Assembly: GCF_026151205.1 (NCBI RefSeq)
Contig: NC_087084.1
Coordinates: forward strand, 5,697,538-5,761,537
From: Bolinopsis microptera
Lineage: Eukaryota; Ctenophora; Tentaculata; Lobata; Bolinopsidae
DNA length: 64,000 nt
Direction of reading: 5' to 3'
In this document: one piece after another, positions 47,178-57,789 of the stretch
How the letters are laid out: each line of letters begins with the position of its first letter
Numbering within the stretch: position 1 is the stretch's first letter
Notes under the pieces: generated by a model
Databases searched by the model: none
What the model was told of the DNA's origin: nothing
Seen by the model: the letters and a program-made list of their open reading frames with translations, nothing else
Position numbers and translations under genes: made by a program

Positions 47178-50100
47178 CTGGAAAAAGGGGAGGTTTTGTT
47201 AACTTTGTACGTGTCATGTATATAAATACTAAAAACAGTGTTAAGTTAGATTGAGCTAGATGGTTGAACTAAAAGTATGAACTGGCTAATTCTAGGATTG
47301 ATATAAATTGTACCAAGATTAAATGAAAAGGAACTATACCAGGTAGAAGGAGGTTACAGTTGATAGAAAGTTAGATATCACCGTAATAGGACCCTGAAAC
47401 GATGAGACATATTAATGAAACATCAAACTATCGAGGAGATATCAATATCATGTGTTTTTTAAAAGTCAAACCAAACGCGAGCGAGAACATTAATTGAGTC
47501 TTTGTTGAATCCGTACGCGCAAATTGCACGTGCCAACTGCCATCAACCATGACAACGTGCACGCATACGGTCAGTGCTTCTTACTTCATCTCTCTTACGC
47601 GAAGATAATAAACACTATTTCAATGGAACCAAGTTCAATCTTGATCCTTATTGCCATCGTTCTCCTCGGCGGTGCCATAATGGGAGGGGGAACTATGGTT
47701 TTCTGCTGCCACGGATTTGAGAGAGGTCTCCCTTTCCTCTCCGTTCGTGAACTTTACGATGAACTCGGTGATTTAGACCGACGAACCACGGACCGATACA
47801 GGGACTTCGCCGTTCTAATCAACCACGTAGCCGGGCAGCTACAAAAAGGAGCTGCCAACATCCCCAGACAGCATCTGGTCAAAGAAACGTCCACTGTTAC
47901 GGAACTGGAATACCAAATACGGAACAGCTACAGTGGGGTGTCAGAGTATCCCAACTCGACAAATATTGGTCGGACCAGCTCAAGGTGACTTTGTCATCTC
48001 GATGCCTGATGAGTGAAGTGTGATCTCATCTACGACTTCAACCAAAACCACGACATTTTACCTACCACTTCACGGATTTTAACGACCTCATTTTACTATT
48101 TTAAAAGGCCCAAGCAACACGTCGTGCTTGCGGTCTCAGTGGGGGGAGCAAGATAGTTTTGGACTATCTGCTCTTCGTGCCAGCCTTACAGTTCTGTTAA
48201 AACCTGATATATCACAAGTGAAACAGAACTGTGGGGTCCCACTGCTGCGGATCTTACCCGGCTGATGATCCTGGAGTGCGGTCAACTCCAACCTAACTGT
48301 TAAATTCTCCGAAGCTCGGCAATAAATAATGAACATTGCTTCTTAGCTGCTTGGCCGACCCCACCGAGCGCAGCGCGGCTTTAGTTCATAGCGCGCGCGC
48401 AATATATATTATAGTTAATTGAAGACAGAGCGCTATGTATATATCAAATTTGTATTCACGCGTTCCAGCAAACTTTAAAGAAGACCGTCCCGAGACTCTT
48501 TCAAATAAGACGCGCGAATGTTCCAGAACAGCCTCAAAAGAAAAAGAAACATTTTAAAATTGTGGACTTTTTAAACCTTAATAACAACGCCTTCTATTTC
48601 AAACCTTATTTTAATTAAGTCTCAGAGGGTACACTAAAGACTTCTATGTAACCCCTACGGTTGACTCAGCCGAATGATCGGAAAATCCGGGATTGAGGGT
48701 TAAATGAGATGGGGCCTGCGCCCTGCGGCAGGCAGATTCTAGATTGTTTGGCATGCCGCCTGCCAAAAGATCTAAAATATTCCAAGGGTACCCTGCTGTA
48801 CTAATCTTTAGAGAACCCCCTGAGAAAAAAAGCAAAATTCTTAAACACGTAACTCACCCCAACTTTTATAGCGATGATAGTTTTGAAGAAAGCAATCAGG
48901 GTTAGCGGGACTAATAAACAGATTTCCTTCCACTCCAGCATAATCTTTCCTGATAAGTTTGTACGTTATGGCATGAGGGGGGGGGGGGGGGGAGGGGTTG
49001 GCATGGCATGGTTACCAAGTCATTTTGATCAACAATCGTTTACAAACTCTTCACTGTATTCGCTTTAAATTGATAATCGGCTATAAAATACGAAGTGTCC
49101 AAATTATTGATTACATGTATATCATAACTTGACCTACTTTTCTTCTTGAGGACTCTATTAGAAAACCCAAACGGTTGTCCCTTGATCTTCTCCAAAACAG
49201 TACAAATGTTTTGACGTGGAGGAAGTTCACCGTTTGTTATACACCCTTGAGAATCAAACTCATTTAGGAGGGCTCGTCTTAGTAGATCACCTGAAAAAGT
49301 CGATCAATCAGCTCTTAACAACTCATTTATACTCTGGGTAAACCATGCTGTGTTATTTCAGGACACTGAATACGGATATGAATTTCTTTGCACAATGCAC
49401 ATAATATTATTAAAATATTGATAGATTAAGGTTATCTTGGGAAGGTGGTCACACCTCACTACGATTTTCAAACACTGTTAACTGGTGGGTTTAGTGATAA
49501 TTAGTGATTAAGTTGTTCAGGCTTGAAGTACTCGTTACCAGTCCTTACCTATTATCCAAGTACATTTCTGGATGACTAGAGTAAATACTGCTGAGCAGTG
49601 AGTATCAACTTAATAACACCAGAATGTGTGTGTGTCTGTGTGTCTGTGTGTAATTTCCGAACGATTATACAAAAAAACGGTAATAGTTACGGGACTGGTT
49701 TTTTCGGTATAGTGCTGACAAAACTCTGACGAAGCCCATAAGCAAATTTTATAAAAATCGGCCGGTGGTAAGTGGTTTAATTGATAATTTTGTTCCAGAA
49801 ATGTGACATAAATGGATGGGAGAGAGAACGAGGAGGATAACATGTACCGTAATTAGTTTAGCCCCACGTAATACTATAAGCTTAGAGCTCACTCTTGCGG
49901 CCGCTTTGTTTCAACTGTAGGGAGATTTCATACTTTCATAAGACAGCGTTATGCGTGATATCAAATATATAATGCGGTTGTATACTTTTACATTGCAACT
50001 GTGACAGTAAAGTTCCGGCCGAAGGCACGGGTTACACTAACTAGTATCTTAATAATGGCATTATTAAACTTATTATTATTATCATGTTTCTTATCTAAAA

Positions 50101-53100
50101 ACCCTATTCAACTTAAAACTTACTTCCGCTGGATAGCAATGTGGCTGCACGCCGTATCTTGTCCTCGCCCATAGCCTCCACGAACATCTCCTCTATCTCA
50201 ACTATTCGAGTAAAGGCCTCCATTCCAGAGTATCCGAATTCTGTTATCAGGAGGACGCTTACTATTTGTCCTTTCTGAAAACTGGGACAAAGTCAGTCTT
50301 GATTTGAAGGAACATTATTTTATACGAAACGAAAACGAAAATAAACACAGTATTTTTCTACCCCGCTACTATGCGAGCGTGACAGAGATATTGTATGATC
50401 TCTATTATAATTCAGAGAATTATCTTTGTCGTCTGTACGACCGCCCAAGTGCAAATAGATGAGAAATATGAAGTTGCAAAGTAACCATAGTAACGAGGAT
50501 TGTTACACGCACGTGCAATGATTGTTTTAACGTCATTTTAATCGGTTTTGTTGATATTACGCTGTGTTCAGTGCGAGCAACATTTTGATTGGCTGTATCT
50601 TTGGTGGGGATGAATACTTTTTGACACGATTAAAACTGACTTCTAAAGAATACTATTAGGTTCCTCCCTGTGACCACGGGTTTTCTAGTATTATATAAAT
50701 AAACAATTTACACAATACGGTGCCCATGTCTGAGCGGCTCTCCTCAAAATAAGTGATAACATGATCAGATTTATGGGTGAAACAAAATAACTATAATTAG
50801 ATTTTGGGGAAAGGAAACATCCGCGTTAAATCGGGTTTCGCGGTTTATCGGGGTTTTGTTTGTTTACATTTATACATGTTAAGCCCTATTTGGGGGAAAG
50901 GAGATGACCGCAGTATATCGGGGTTTGCGGTAAATTGGGGCGCGGTAAATTGGGGCGCCGTAAATCGGGGCTTTACTGTACAATGTAGATTGTCGGCTCT
51001 ATTTTTCACTCGTCAATAACGTCATATTGTGAAAATTGTTACTGTTGATATACAAAAATTTCACAGTAGAGGCAGCTTTTAAAGACAGTATGATTGTTAA
51101 ACTAAATTAATTGGTATTTAATAAGTTTTCCGGATACTGGTCAGGAAGTGAACCATGTGTGTTTTGACACGTGACAGTGATACTGGGTTTCATTGGTCAA
51201 CGCCGCGCTGGAAGCTGACTGGTTAATCACTGTCACGTGTCAGAAATAATGGTAGTAGCCAGATCTACAGAGGGCCCCCAATGGGTGGTCCTTAAACCGT
51301 TCATTAAAACTAGATCGATCGCTTGAATAAGTTCATTTGGCATGCACTACTACCAAAAACTTTGTCATAGTCATGCTTGAAAAACTACTGTGTGACTGAT
51401 AGTGACCTATATAATTCTGGATAACAAAAACTGACAGGCACCCTCAATACCACCATTATTAGACCGTCAAAAGTTATCCCTGTCAAAAACCTTCCAATCA
51501 GCGGCTCCAGCTAACAATTACCCACGGTCACGTGACTAACTCAAAGTCACGTGACTAAATTAAACCACCACACGTGGTTTCCATTCGGCCACGTGACCCG
51601 ATAAAGTCAATATAACGCCTCTTCCAATAATCCCTCCGCTGATATTCCAAATTATGTTGTACGTTTTCGTCGTGAAGTTGAGAGTACTATTCGCTCTGAC
51701 TGTTTTGAAGCTGTTTGCTAAAGTTGAGGCTATTTCCAAGATCATGACAACTTCCGTTTCCGATTTCACGGAAAAGTTGGATATCCGGACCATTCTCCTC
51801 GTGATTTACACGATCTTTATCTTCTTTCTTCTATTTCTAGGGTACTTCAGGTTTGTTTATATTTACCTTTAAAAACTACAGTATTATAGATAGTAAGAGG
51901 TCACGAACTTTAAGTTTTAAAATTCTAAATGAATTTTAGATTCTTTTCGTCTGTAATTTGCAAATTATTATTATTATTTCAGGTTTTTAAAATTTTTACA
52001 GCTTTTCACACCATGATTTTATCAACAAAAAGTCAACTAACCGCCTCCCTAATTAAGTGTATAATAATCCGACACCCTCCACAGATTCAAGAGTGTCAGC
52101 ATGGCTTGTTGCACGCCGGGAGGGGCCGGTACAGCGGACCGTGTCAACAACGAAAACCTTCTCATTGGTATAGCTGAGAAACAGTACAGCGCAGTGGAGG
52201 CACAGAAGAATGAGCTCATGGGAAAAAGTCAAGCTCAATACAGTTGAGCTGTTAATAAATATTATAAACAGTTAATACAGTTGAGCTGATCATAGATATG
52301 AACTTATAAACAGTTAATACAGTTGAGCTGTTAATAAATTTGAACTTATAAACATTTACAAAGTTTTAACAGTTACACCATTGAAAAATTGTAATTTAGA
52401 ACTAGATTTATTTCGAACACTAGAATGTGTTTAGAATGTTTGTTTTTTAAAGTTTTTTCTCACCCAAAGTTTTAGCTGGATATAATGTTGATCATGTGAC
52501 CTGATCACGTGTACTTGAATGTTAATTATTTCATGTAATTTTAAACAATTCAGTAAAATAATAAAACAATTGTTTAGTTAAAAATTTATTTATGCTGCTC
52601 AACAATATATTACATAATTATGGTAAATCAATCAGTGGAGACTTGAGGAGGTTTCAAGTGCCGAAGGTCACTGCTTATCGTTGGATTTGACAGCGATCTG
52701 TACTTGAAACCAGCCCTACCATCCGATACATCAATATCATTGAAATAGAGAGATATCTTTGAGTGTATTATATAACCATACCGGATGTGGAATGTAAAAC
52801 TGTAAAATCAATATTATAATTCGAAAGATTATTTCTGTCTGTCTATACGACGACGAAAGCAAAAGGTTGCATAGTAACCATGGTAACGGTGTCGAAACAC
52901 ACACGTGCACGTGTAAAGATTTGCGAGCGACATTCTGATCGGTTTTGTGGTAATTACGTTGTGTTCAGTGCGAGATACATTTTAATCGGCTGTATCTTCG
53001 GTCGTGATGGATATTTTTTGATGCGTTTAAAACTGGCTATCAAAGATTACTATTAGCTTCCTTCCTGTGAACACGGGCTTTCCCTACTAAAAGTAAAATG

Positions 53101-54142
53101 AGTAGTTCGGGGGGTTTCCAATGGTGAAAAATTGTGAAAAATTGTGAATGATTTTGATGGTGAAATGAGTATCCAAATTGTAAAATTGCACCATTTTTTC
53201 GAGGAGTATATTTGCCTTCAGCCTTCTAGTTTTACTTTTGACCTGGTGTAATAATTCTAAAACAGTATTTGGTTATTAACTCAGATTTAAATATGTGTTT
53301 TGTTATATTTAAAGTAAGTAGAGGTTTTACAATTCAGAAACTCGATTCACCAAAACAATCAATCACAATTTTTCATCAAAACTAGTGAACATTGTGAGTT
53401 TATTGTTTATGCAAGCTGACACGGATTTGTGCATATAATTTGTGCATATAATTATAGTAATACTAACTCGAGACTAACTCAGTTAAGCCTTTCACTTTTC
53501 ATAAATTAGTGGCTAGCGGATACGTACATGGTGAAATTAACGATTTACTTTATCAGTTCAGCGCCGCGCAAACACAATAATTTGAATCAGAATATCATGC
53601 AAAATAACTTTGCGGAGTGAGGAAAGTGAGCGACAACTGTGCGCACAGGCAAGTACGACGATAACGACGAAGGACACGTACGACGACAACGACAGCGGGT
53701 GACGAACACAAGCTACCATATAAAAAAAAACCTTGTTCGCTAACCCTTGTCCTTGATTCTGTTGTGCCTTCGGCACTTGAGTCATGGATAGGGAAAAAAT
53801 GGTAACTTTTTGTGAACATGGCGAGTAAGGTACATCAAAAGTGAGCTCTTGGTATCGTCGTATACCACCAGAATTAAAAAAACCTTTAAAACTTAATTTT
53901 ATCCACATAACATAATTCACTATAATTAAGCTTTATAAATTTAAAAAACTACATTAATTTATAAACCAATCTACTCACTGGTACACGAAGTCTCCACTCT
54001 CCAAAGACACTTGTCTCAATAATTGGTTCTGATTATGAAGAAGCGACTGGCACTTCCTCAGCGTGCTTTTTGGAAGGTTTTTATTGTTGGAGGAGAGAAG
54101 AAAGCCATCGGTAGCACGTGCTACCAGGACCGTTGTTGTCAT
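46983..54142 (-). CDS. SEC22-like longin-domain, multi-span membrane protein (SEC22A/C-like)
   Basis: Six exons on the minus strand keep frame: 54142-53979, 50281-50124, 49290-49138, 48949-48858, 47393-47340 and 47177-46983, coding 271 aa. Residues 1-110 look like a longin fold: MTTTVLVARATDGFLLSS, then SLESGDFVYHFQKGQIVSVL and a helix ending EDKIRRAATL. LLNEFDSQ (about 114-121) sits where SEC22 proteins have the FxxFD segment. No SNARE coiled coil is seen. Four hydrophobic stretches follow at about 168-187, 190-214, 221-236 and 240-261. A longin head plus four spans and no SNARE helix is the layout of SEC22A/SEC22C, ER proteins of early secretion; those are about 300 aa. Assignment rests on architecture plus patchy motifs, so a different longin family is possible. 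Two + strand genes lie in introns 1 and 4. Confidence 0.6.
47340..47393 (-). CDS. SEC22-like exon 5 (second span)
   Basis: Follows GTTTCAG. It encodes GPITVISNFLSTVTSFYL, phase 0 at both ends (CTG|GTATAG). Confidence 0.6.
47623..47988 (+). CDS. Small single-pass membrane protein, unrecognised (nested, antisense)
   Basis: An uninterrupted 121-aa frame from ATG 47623 lies inside intron 4 of the SEC22-like gene on the opposite strand. I prefer this ATG over an in-frame one at 47524 because the hydrophobic segment then sits at the N-terminus. Residues 5-28 (SILILIAIVLLGGAIMGGGT...) form a strong span with a GGAIMGGG glycine patch, followed at once by FCCHG, a likely palmitoylated Cys pair. The remainder is polar and helical (VRELYDELGDLDRRTTDRYR). 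Base composition is richer in GC than the flanks, typical of coding DNA here. A CACGTG lies at 47527, about 96 bp upstream. I recognise no family. Confidence 0.6.
   Translation: MEPSSILILIAIVLLGGAIMGGGTMVFCCHGFERGLPFLSVRELYDELGDLDRRTTDRYRDFAVLINHVAGQLQKGAANIPRQHLVKETSTVTELEYQIRNSYSGVSEYPNSTNIGRTSSR
48858..48949 (-). CDS. SEC22-like exon 4 (first membrane span)
   Basis: Follows CTTATCAG. It encodes RKIMLEWKEICLLVPLTLIA to AIKVG, donor GGG|GTGAGT in phase 0. Basic residues precede the hydrophobic stretch. Confidence 0.65.
49138..49290 (-). CDS. SEC22-like exon 3
   Basis: Follows CTTTTTCAG. It encodes SDLLRRALLNEFDSQGCITN to FSNRVLKKK, phase 1 at both ends (AAAA|GTAGGT). Confidence 0.65.
49625..49655. 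repeat. (TG)n/TCTG microsatellite
   Basis: GTGTGTGTCTGTGTGTCTGTGTG run in SEC22-like intron 2. Confidence 0.9.
50124..50281 (-). CDS. SEC22-like exon 2
   Basis: Acceptor CCCAG|TTTTCAG completes His55 and reads FQKGQIVSVLLITEFGYSGM to AATLLSSG, donor GGAA|GTAAGT. The longin beta-strand and helix pattern continues. Confidence 0.68.
50395..50692. repeat. Dispersed repeat, copy 1
   Basis: About 300 bp (ATTATAATTCAGAGAATTAT ... TCCTCCCTGTGACCACGGG) repeated in the same orientation at 52808-53090, diverged but aligned over most of its length (GTGTTCAGTGCGAG, GGCTGTATCTT). Non-coding; perhaps a MITE or SINE. Confidence 0.8.
51165..51242. repeat. Inverted repeat with CACGTG arms
   Basis: Perfect 17-bp arms, TGACACGTGACAGTGAT at 51165-51181 and its reverse complement at 51226-51242. 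The 44-nt loop contains CATTGGTCA and TGACTGGTT. Confidence 0.9.
51525..51600 (+). promoter_or_regulatory. Promoter-like CACGTG cluster upstream of the 51654 gene
   Basis: Four CACGTG palindromes at 51529, 51548, 51571 and 51590, two within GTCACGTGACTAA, end about 60 bp before the ATG at 51654. A CCAATCA box is at about 51494. Spacing and position suggest the core promoter of the nested + strand gene. Confidence 0.5.
51654..52247 (+). CDS. Small membrane protein, unrecognised, two exons (nested, antisense)
   Basis: Exons 51654-51850 and 52085-52247 join in frame (donor TTCAG|GTTTGT, acceptor CTCCACAG) to 119 aa. It lies in intron 1 of the SEC22-like gene on the opposite strand. An N-terminal hydrophobic run (MLYVFVVKLRVLFALTVLKL) may be a signal peptide or a first span. 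Residues 46-65 (TILLVIYTIFIFFLLFLGYF) are a strong membrane span. Then RFKSVSMACCTPGG brings basic residues and a juxtamembrane Cys pair, followed by a polar tail ending KSQAQYS. Four CACGTG sites lie just upstream. The donor GTTTGT is not ideal. Without splicing, the frame stops at 51872. I recognise no family. Confidence 0.55.
52233..52350. repeat. Short tandem repeat starting at the stop codon
   Basis: AATACAGTTGAGCTG occurs three times (first copy contains the TGA of the small membrane gene), with AACTTATAAACAGTTAA between. Period about 45-55 bp. Confidence 0.8.
52808..53092. repeat. Dispersed repeat, copy 2
   Basis: Diverged direct copy of 50395-50692. It contains GTTGCATAGTAACCATGGTA, an X-box-like motif, and ACACGTGCACGTG. 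The two copies bracket the small membrane gene at 51654-52247. Confidence 0.8.
53093..53978. other. SEC22-like intron 1 distal part, no gene supported
   Basis: A 120-codon minus-strand open frame at 53558-53920 is present, but it has no recognisable domain, no supporting splice sites and a Val/Cys/Ser-rich composition from ACGACGA-type repeats. I leave it as non-coding or repeat-derived. Confidence 0.45.
53979..54142 (-). CDS. SEC22-like exon 1
   Basis: Encodes MTTTVLVARATDGFLLSSNN to SGDFVY plus two bases, donor CCA|GTGAGT. VxRxxDGLPL-type start of SEC22 longin domains. It contains a 16-bp perfect palindrome (GGTAGCACGTGCTACC, 54110-54125). Confidence 0.65.
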
Positions 54143-55083
54143 AGCCTAATAATAATAAATTTAATGACACTAATTTTAAGATAAAACTTATAATTAGCAG
54201 GAATTAGTCATCCCAGAAATGTACTTAAACAGTCAACACTAGATACGATAATCGATTATAAGAGTTTAAATGTTTGAAAAGTAGAATTTTATCCGGGAAA
54301 AAAGGTTGAAACTGGATCTATAATTTTGCAGAGTCATGGTTAATTTGGTTATGTTAGGCAGTACTATAGACAATTGAAAAACAAACAATAATTAATATAT
54401 GTACAAAAGGTTAGACCCCGTTTAATTAGAGGCAGCTAATTTATTCTGAAAATGTAATTTCAATGCGGGCTATGTTATCATGGTTCGATTAATTAAAAAT
54501 ATGTGCAAATTAATTAAATAATTAAAAGAGCTCTCGGTAATTAAAACTATTAATTATTAAATTTCCGCAAATATTGTCAGAGATCGTAGGGTTGCTCCTT
54601 ATATTTCACATCCTAACTGCAGTCTGCAGCTGAAGTTTTGCCTCTCTGAACTAATTAACACACGAGATATGTCTGGTATCTTTTCTGTTTAACAAACAAT
54701 TTAATATCAGTTTAAAAACATGTCGTAATACCTGGCCGAGTGTGTAGAATGTACAATACAATACCCTGTAACTCTTACATATTTAAAGTGTCAAAGAACA
54801 TGACGGTATAAATCATGATGTGGTGAAAAGAGCACATCAAAATTGAATAATCGACTTAAAAAGTTAACTTCCACCAAATATCTTATGTGGGGTTACGAAA
54901 ATTTGTTAAAAATTATCCCTCAATCCTTTCTCCTCCGGGATAAAGCCAGAGCAGGCTACACAGTACACAGTGTGAATCTCTTAATATCTCTTGCCATTAA
55001 ACACACACACACTTAATAATCCAATTAAGGTAATTAATTATCCAATTAAAAGGAACTAAATTCCCAAGAAGGCGTAAACTTCA

Positions 55084-55215
55084 TCAAGAAAGTTTAGAAG
55101 ATAGTTCAGTTCGTATTTTAAGCTGAGTGGACGCTATATGCGAGCTAGCTGCCTTGATTAGTTCGAGCTGTCTTTCTGCTTGCCTTTTAGTTTTCAGCAA
55201 TTCTTTATCAGCATC
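55084..55215 (-). CDS. MED21: MED21 exon 4 (stop)
   Basis: Follows TGTACTTCAG. It encodes DADKELLKTKRQAERQLELI to SSKLS, then TGA immediately followed by a second TGA. Confidence 0.85.
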   Translation of the reverse strand, partial: DADKELLKTKRQAERQLELIKAASSHIASTQLKIRTELSSKLS

Positions 55216-57662
55216 CTGAAGTACAATAGACGTTATACATTGTACACTCTAATACAGTATTAATTATACAATATACATTTTGATTTGTGTGTACAATTTA
55301 AATATACATAATACAATTACAATGTATACTCTAATACAAAATACATTATTCTGTAATACAGTAATATACGATATAATACATTGTAGACTGTGATACAATA
55401 ATAATAATATTAAATCCCAGAAAAGTACTTGAATAAGATAAGGACTGGTAACGTATGTTTGAAAATATATCGCTTAGTCTAATGACAGAAAATGATACTT
55501 ATATGTAAGAATCGAACACCAATATTGACCAAAATAAACTATCGATAAAGTATTTCAAGTTCATGAAGGGGCAGTTTAAACTGAAACGTTTTTAGAAGAG
55601 CTTTAAATAATTCCAGTGATTGAGCCGATGAGATGGTATCAGGCAGACGATTGTAGATCTTTGGAGCCACCACACTCCACAGAGAAGCTTCGCTCACCAA
55701 ACATAGAGTTAAAAGATGGTACAATTAGTTTCCATGTGTGATCATGATGTGAGTACCTAAACATGTCCTGCAGATAAGTTGGTGCCAATCCTAGCAATGC
55801 TTTGTGAGACAGCAGTAAGATTTTGAAAACAATTATTTTCTTTACATCAAGTCAGTGAAGATTTAACAAGCCGTCATCAAAATGGTCATGTTTATATTTA
55901 CCAGTAACAGCTTTTGCAGCAGCATTTTGTAGTAACTGGAGTTGATTTAGAAGCTTCTTACCAATACCAAAGTATAGACCGTTACAGTAATCTAGACAAG
56001 CTACAACTAGACTGTTAACGATGACTTTTATCTGTTTGGTATTCAGCAGGAATCGGATTTTTCTGATATTTCGTAAAGTATGGAAACATTTCTTGTTGAG
56101 ATTTACAATTTGTTAATTGAATACCAGCCGATTGTCCATAACAACCCAAGGTTCTTAACAGTAGGCACAAACATTACTAATGTGTTAGGAGTGATTTCAA
56201 CCCCATGAAGATCTATCTCATTGAGTACTTTGCTACTTTATACATTGTACACTATGTCAAATATACCATACAATGTATAATAATATTATATACATAGTAC
56301 ATTGTACACAGTGTCTAGGAACAAGGTGTGAAATTCAACGTGTCAACAGATTTCTGTTTTATACGAGTGAGGTAGTGCCTATACAATAGAATGTAGATAG
56401 GTTGATTTGGAGAGAGAGAGAGGAAAATGATAAATCTGCTAAAAAACTTTTGTTTATAATTATATTATCAACTGGTAACTTATTTCAGTTAATTACATGA
56501 TCAATAATGTTCGAAAAATTTAAATAATTATTCGTTGTCATACAGTACTACATTCTACTGTTACTAAATTTCAAATCACTGTGTATAAATCTTCGATTAT
56601 GATTCCGGGATTGTTAATTAACAAAATCGCTTATTCATCTAACATTTTAACAAAACAAAATAACGGCATTAAATAGCAGATATCAGCACTTTCGACTGAG
56701 AATGCAGGTATGATATATAATATATATATAATACAGAAAATAAAATCAGGAAAAAAGGCAGTTTACCTCATTTTCTTTCAGTAAAGCTAGAAGTCTGGTG
56801 TATTGATTACTACTCGATACCTGTTCCTGTGAGATAATATTGAGATTAAGTAGTAGACAAATAAGCAGAGGTTACAATTTTCGTTTTATAATTGGGAATT
56901 ATAACTGATTTAATCGTATCGTGATACCGTTAATTCAACAAAACTGTCAACTCATGCAATAATGCAGCAACTTTTAAAATAATAATTTTAGAACCATCAA
57001 ACTCTCAATCTTTTAAAATTTGATAGCAAAATTGCTTAAAATAAAATAATTTGTGAAACATTCAGATGAATTATCAATTGATCATAGACCAGCTACAACC
57101 TGACCAAAAATCTGTGGCAAGAAGTCAAATAAATCATTTGAAAAACAAAACATAACAAAGATTACCGTTGGTAACGAGTCTATAAGTAGATTAATATTGC
57201 TGCTGGTGTCTGATATCAGTTTGGAAAACAGAGCTATGTCACTTTTGCCTTTGTCTGAGTTTACCCCACTGTTCTGCAGTACACCTGTTAAAAGGGAAAG
57301 TGTGTATATTGTGATATGAAATGTAATCCATGTAAAGTGTAATATAAAAGCTCTTAATCGGACACTACCATCTATCACTTAAGTGTTCAAACGATAAATC
57401 GTTCAATCTATTTAAATCATTCCAGTGCAGCCTTATTTTTATCTACAAATCAATTGTGAGAAAGAAGAATCAGTGAAAAGTTCTGTTTTTTCAAGAATCA
57501 CAATAAATTTAATCTGAAACTTTGCACAAACAAGACACTTCAATTGAGAATAAATGTTTTCTAAGTTGACTTATTGTTATTATATTTCTCACCAATTGAA
57601 TCACACATGTAAGTAGCAAGTAGATTTGTCTCTTCCTGCAGCTGGGTTATTCTATCTGCCAT
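55084..57662 (-). CDS. MED21: Mediator complex subunit 21 (MED21/SRB7)
   Basis: Four minus-strand exons keep frame: 57662-57593, 57284-57166, 56826-56767 and 55215-55084, coding 126 aa (vertebrate MED21 is 144). The start MADRITQLQEETNLLATYMC and the block NINLLIDSLPT are signature MED21 residues. The rest is a coiled-coil-like helix (LKTKRQAERQLELIKAASSH) ending IASTQLKIRTELSSKLS, matching the conserved IA-SQLK C-terminus. MED21 pairs with MED7 in the middle module of Mediator in the nucleus, bridging activators to RNA polymerase II. It lies 0.94 kb upstream of the SEC22-like start on the same strand. A dead LINE fragment occupies its last intron. Confidence 0.87.
55540..56230 (-). pseudogene. 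CR1/L2-type LINE reverse transcriptase fragment (dead)
   Basis: The minus strand translates to the C-terminal part of a non-LTR ORF2: VKNLG, then HTLRNIRKIRFLLNTKQIKV, LVVACLDYCNGLYFGIGKKL, QNAAAKAVTG, then ILLLSHKALLGLAPTYLQDM and a final W-x-VVAPKIYNRLPDTI block. It is broken by stops and frameshifts, so it cannot make protein. It lies in MED21 intron 3 in the same orientation as the gene. Confidence 0.85.
56767..56826 (-). CDS. MED21: MED21 exon 3
   Basis: Follows TCTCACAG. It encodes EQVSSSNQYTRLLALLKENE, phase 0 at both ends (GAG|GTAAAC). Confidence 0.82.
57166..57284 (-). CDS. MED21: MED21 exon 2
   Basis: Follows TTAACAG. It encodes GVLQNSGVNSDKGKSDIALF to INLLIDSLPT, ending ACG|GTAATC in phase 0. 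It carries the family LIDSLP motif. Confidence 0.88.
57593..57662 (-). CDS. MED21: MED21 exon 1
   Basis: Encodes MADRITQLQEETNLLATYMC then DSI, phase 1 at ATTG|GTGAGA. Strongly MED21-like N-terminus. Confidence 0.88.
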
Positions 57663-57789
57663 ATTGAACTGCCTAAAATTTATTATAATTCAATTTAGTG
57701 TTTATCAGAATTGTGGATAGTATAAGCATATAATTTAAGTAAAAATATCAATTAACAGTAGCTATGTTTCACTAAGACACAATTCTCTC

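Noticed and set aside
53558-53920. 120-codon minus-strand frame in SEC22-like intron 1
   Set aside because: No recognisable domain or splice support; composition looks repeat-derived.
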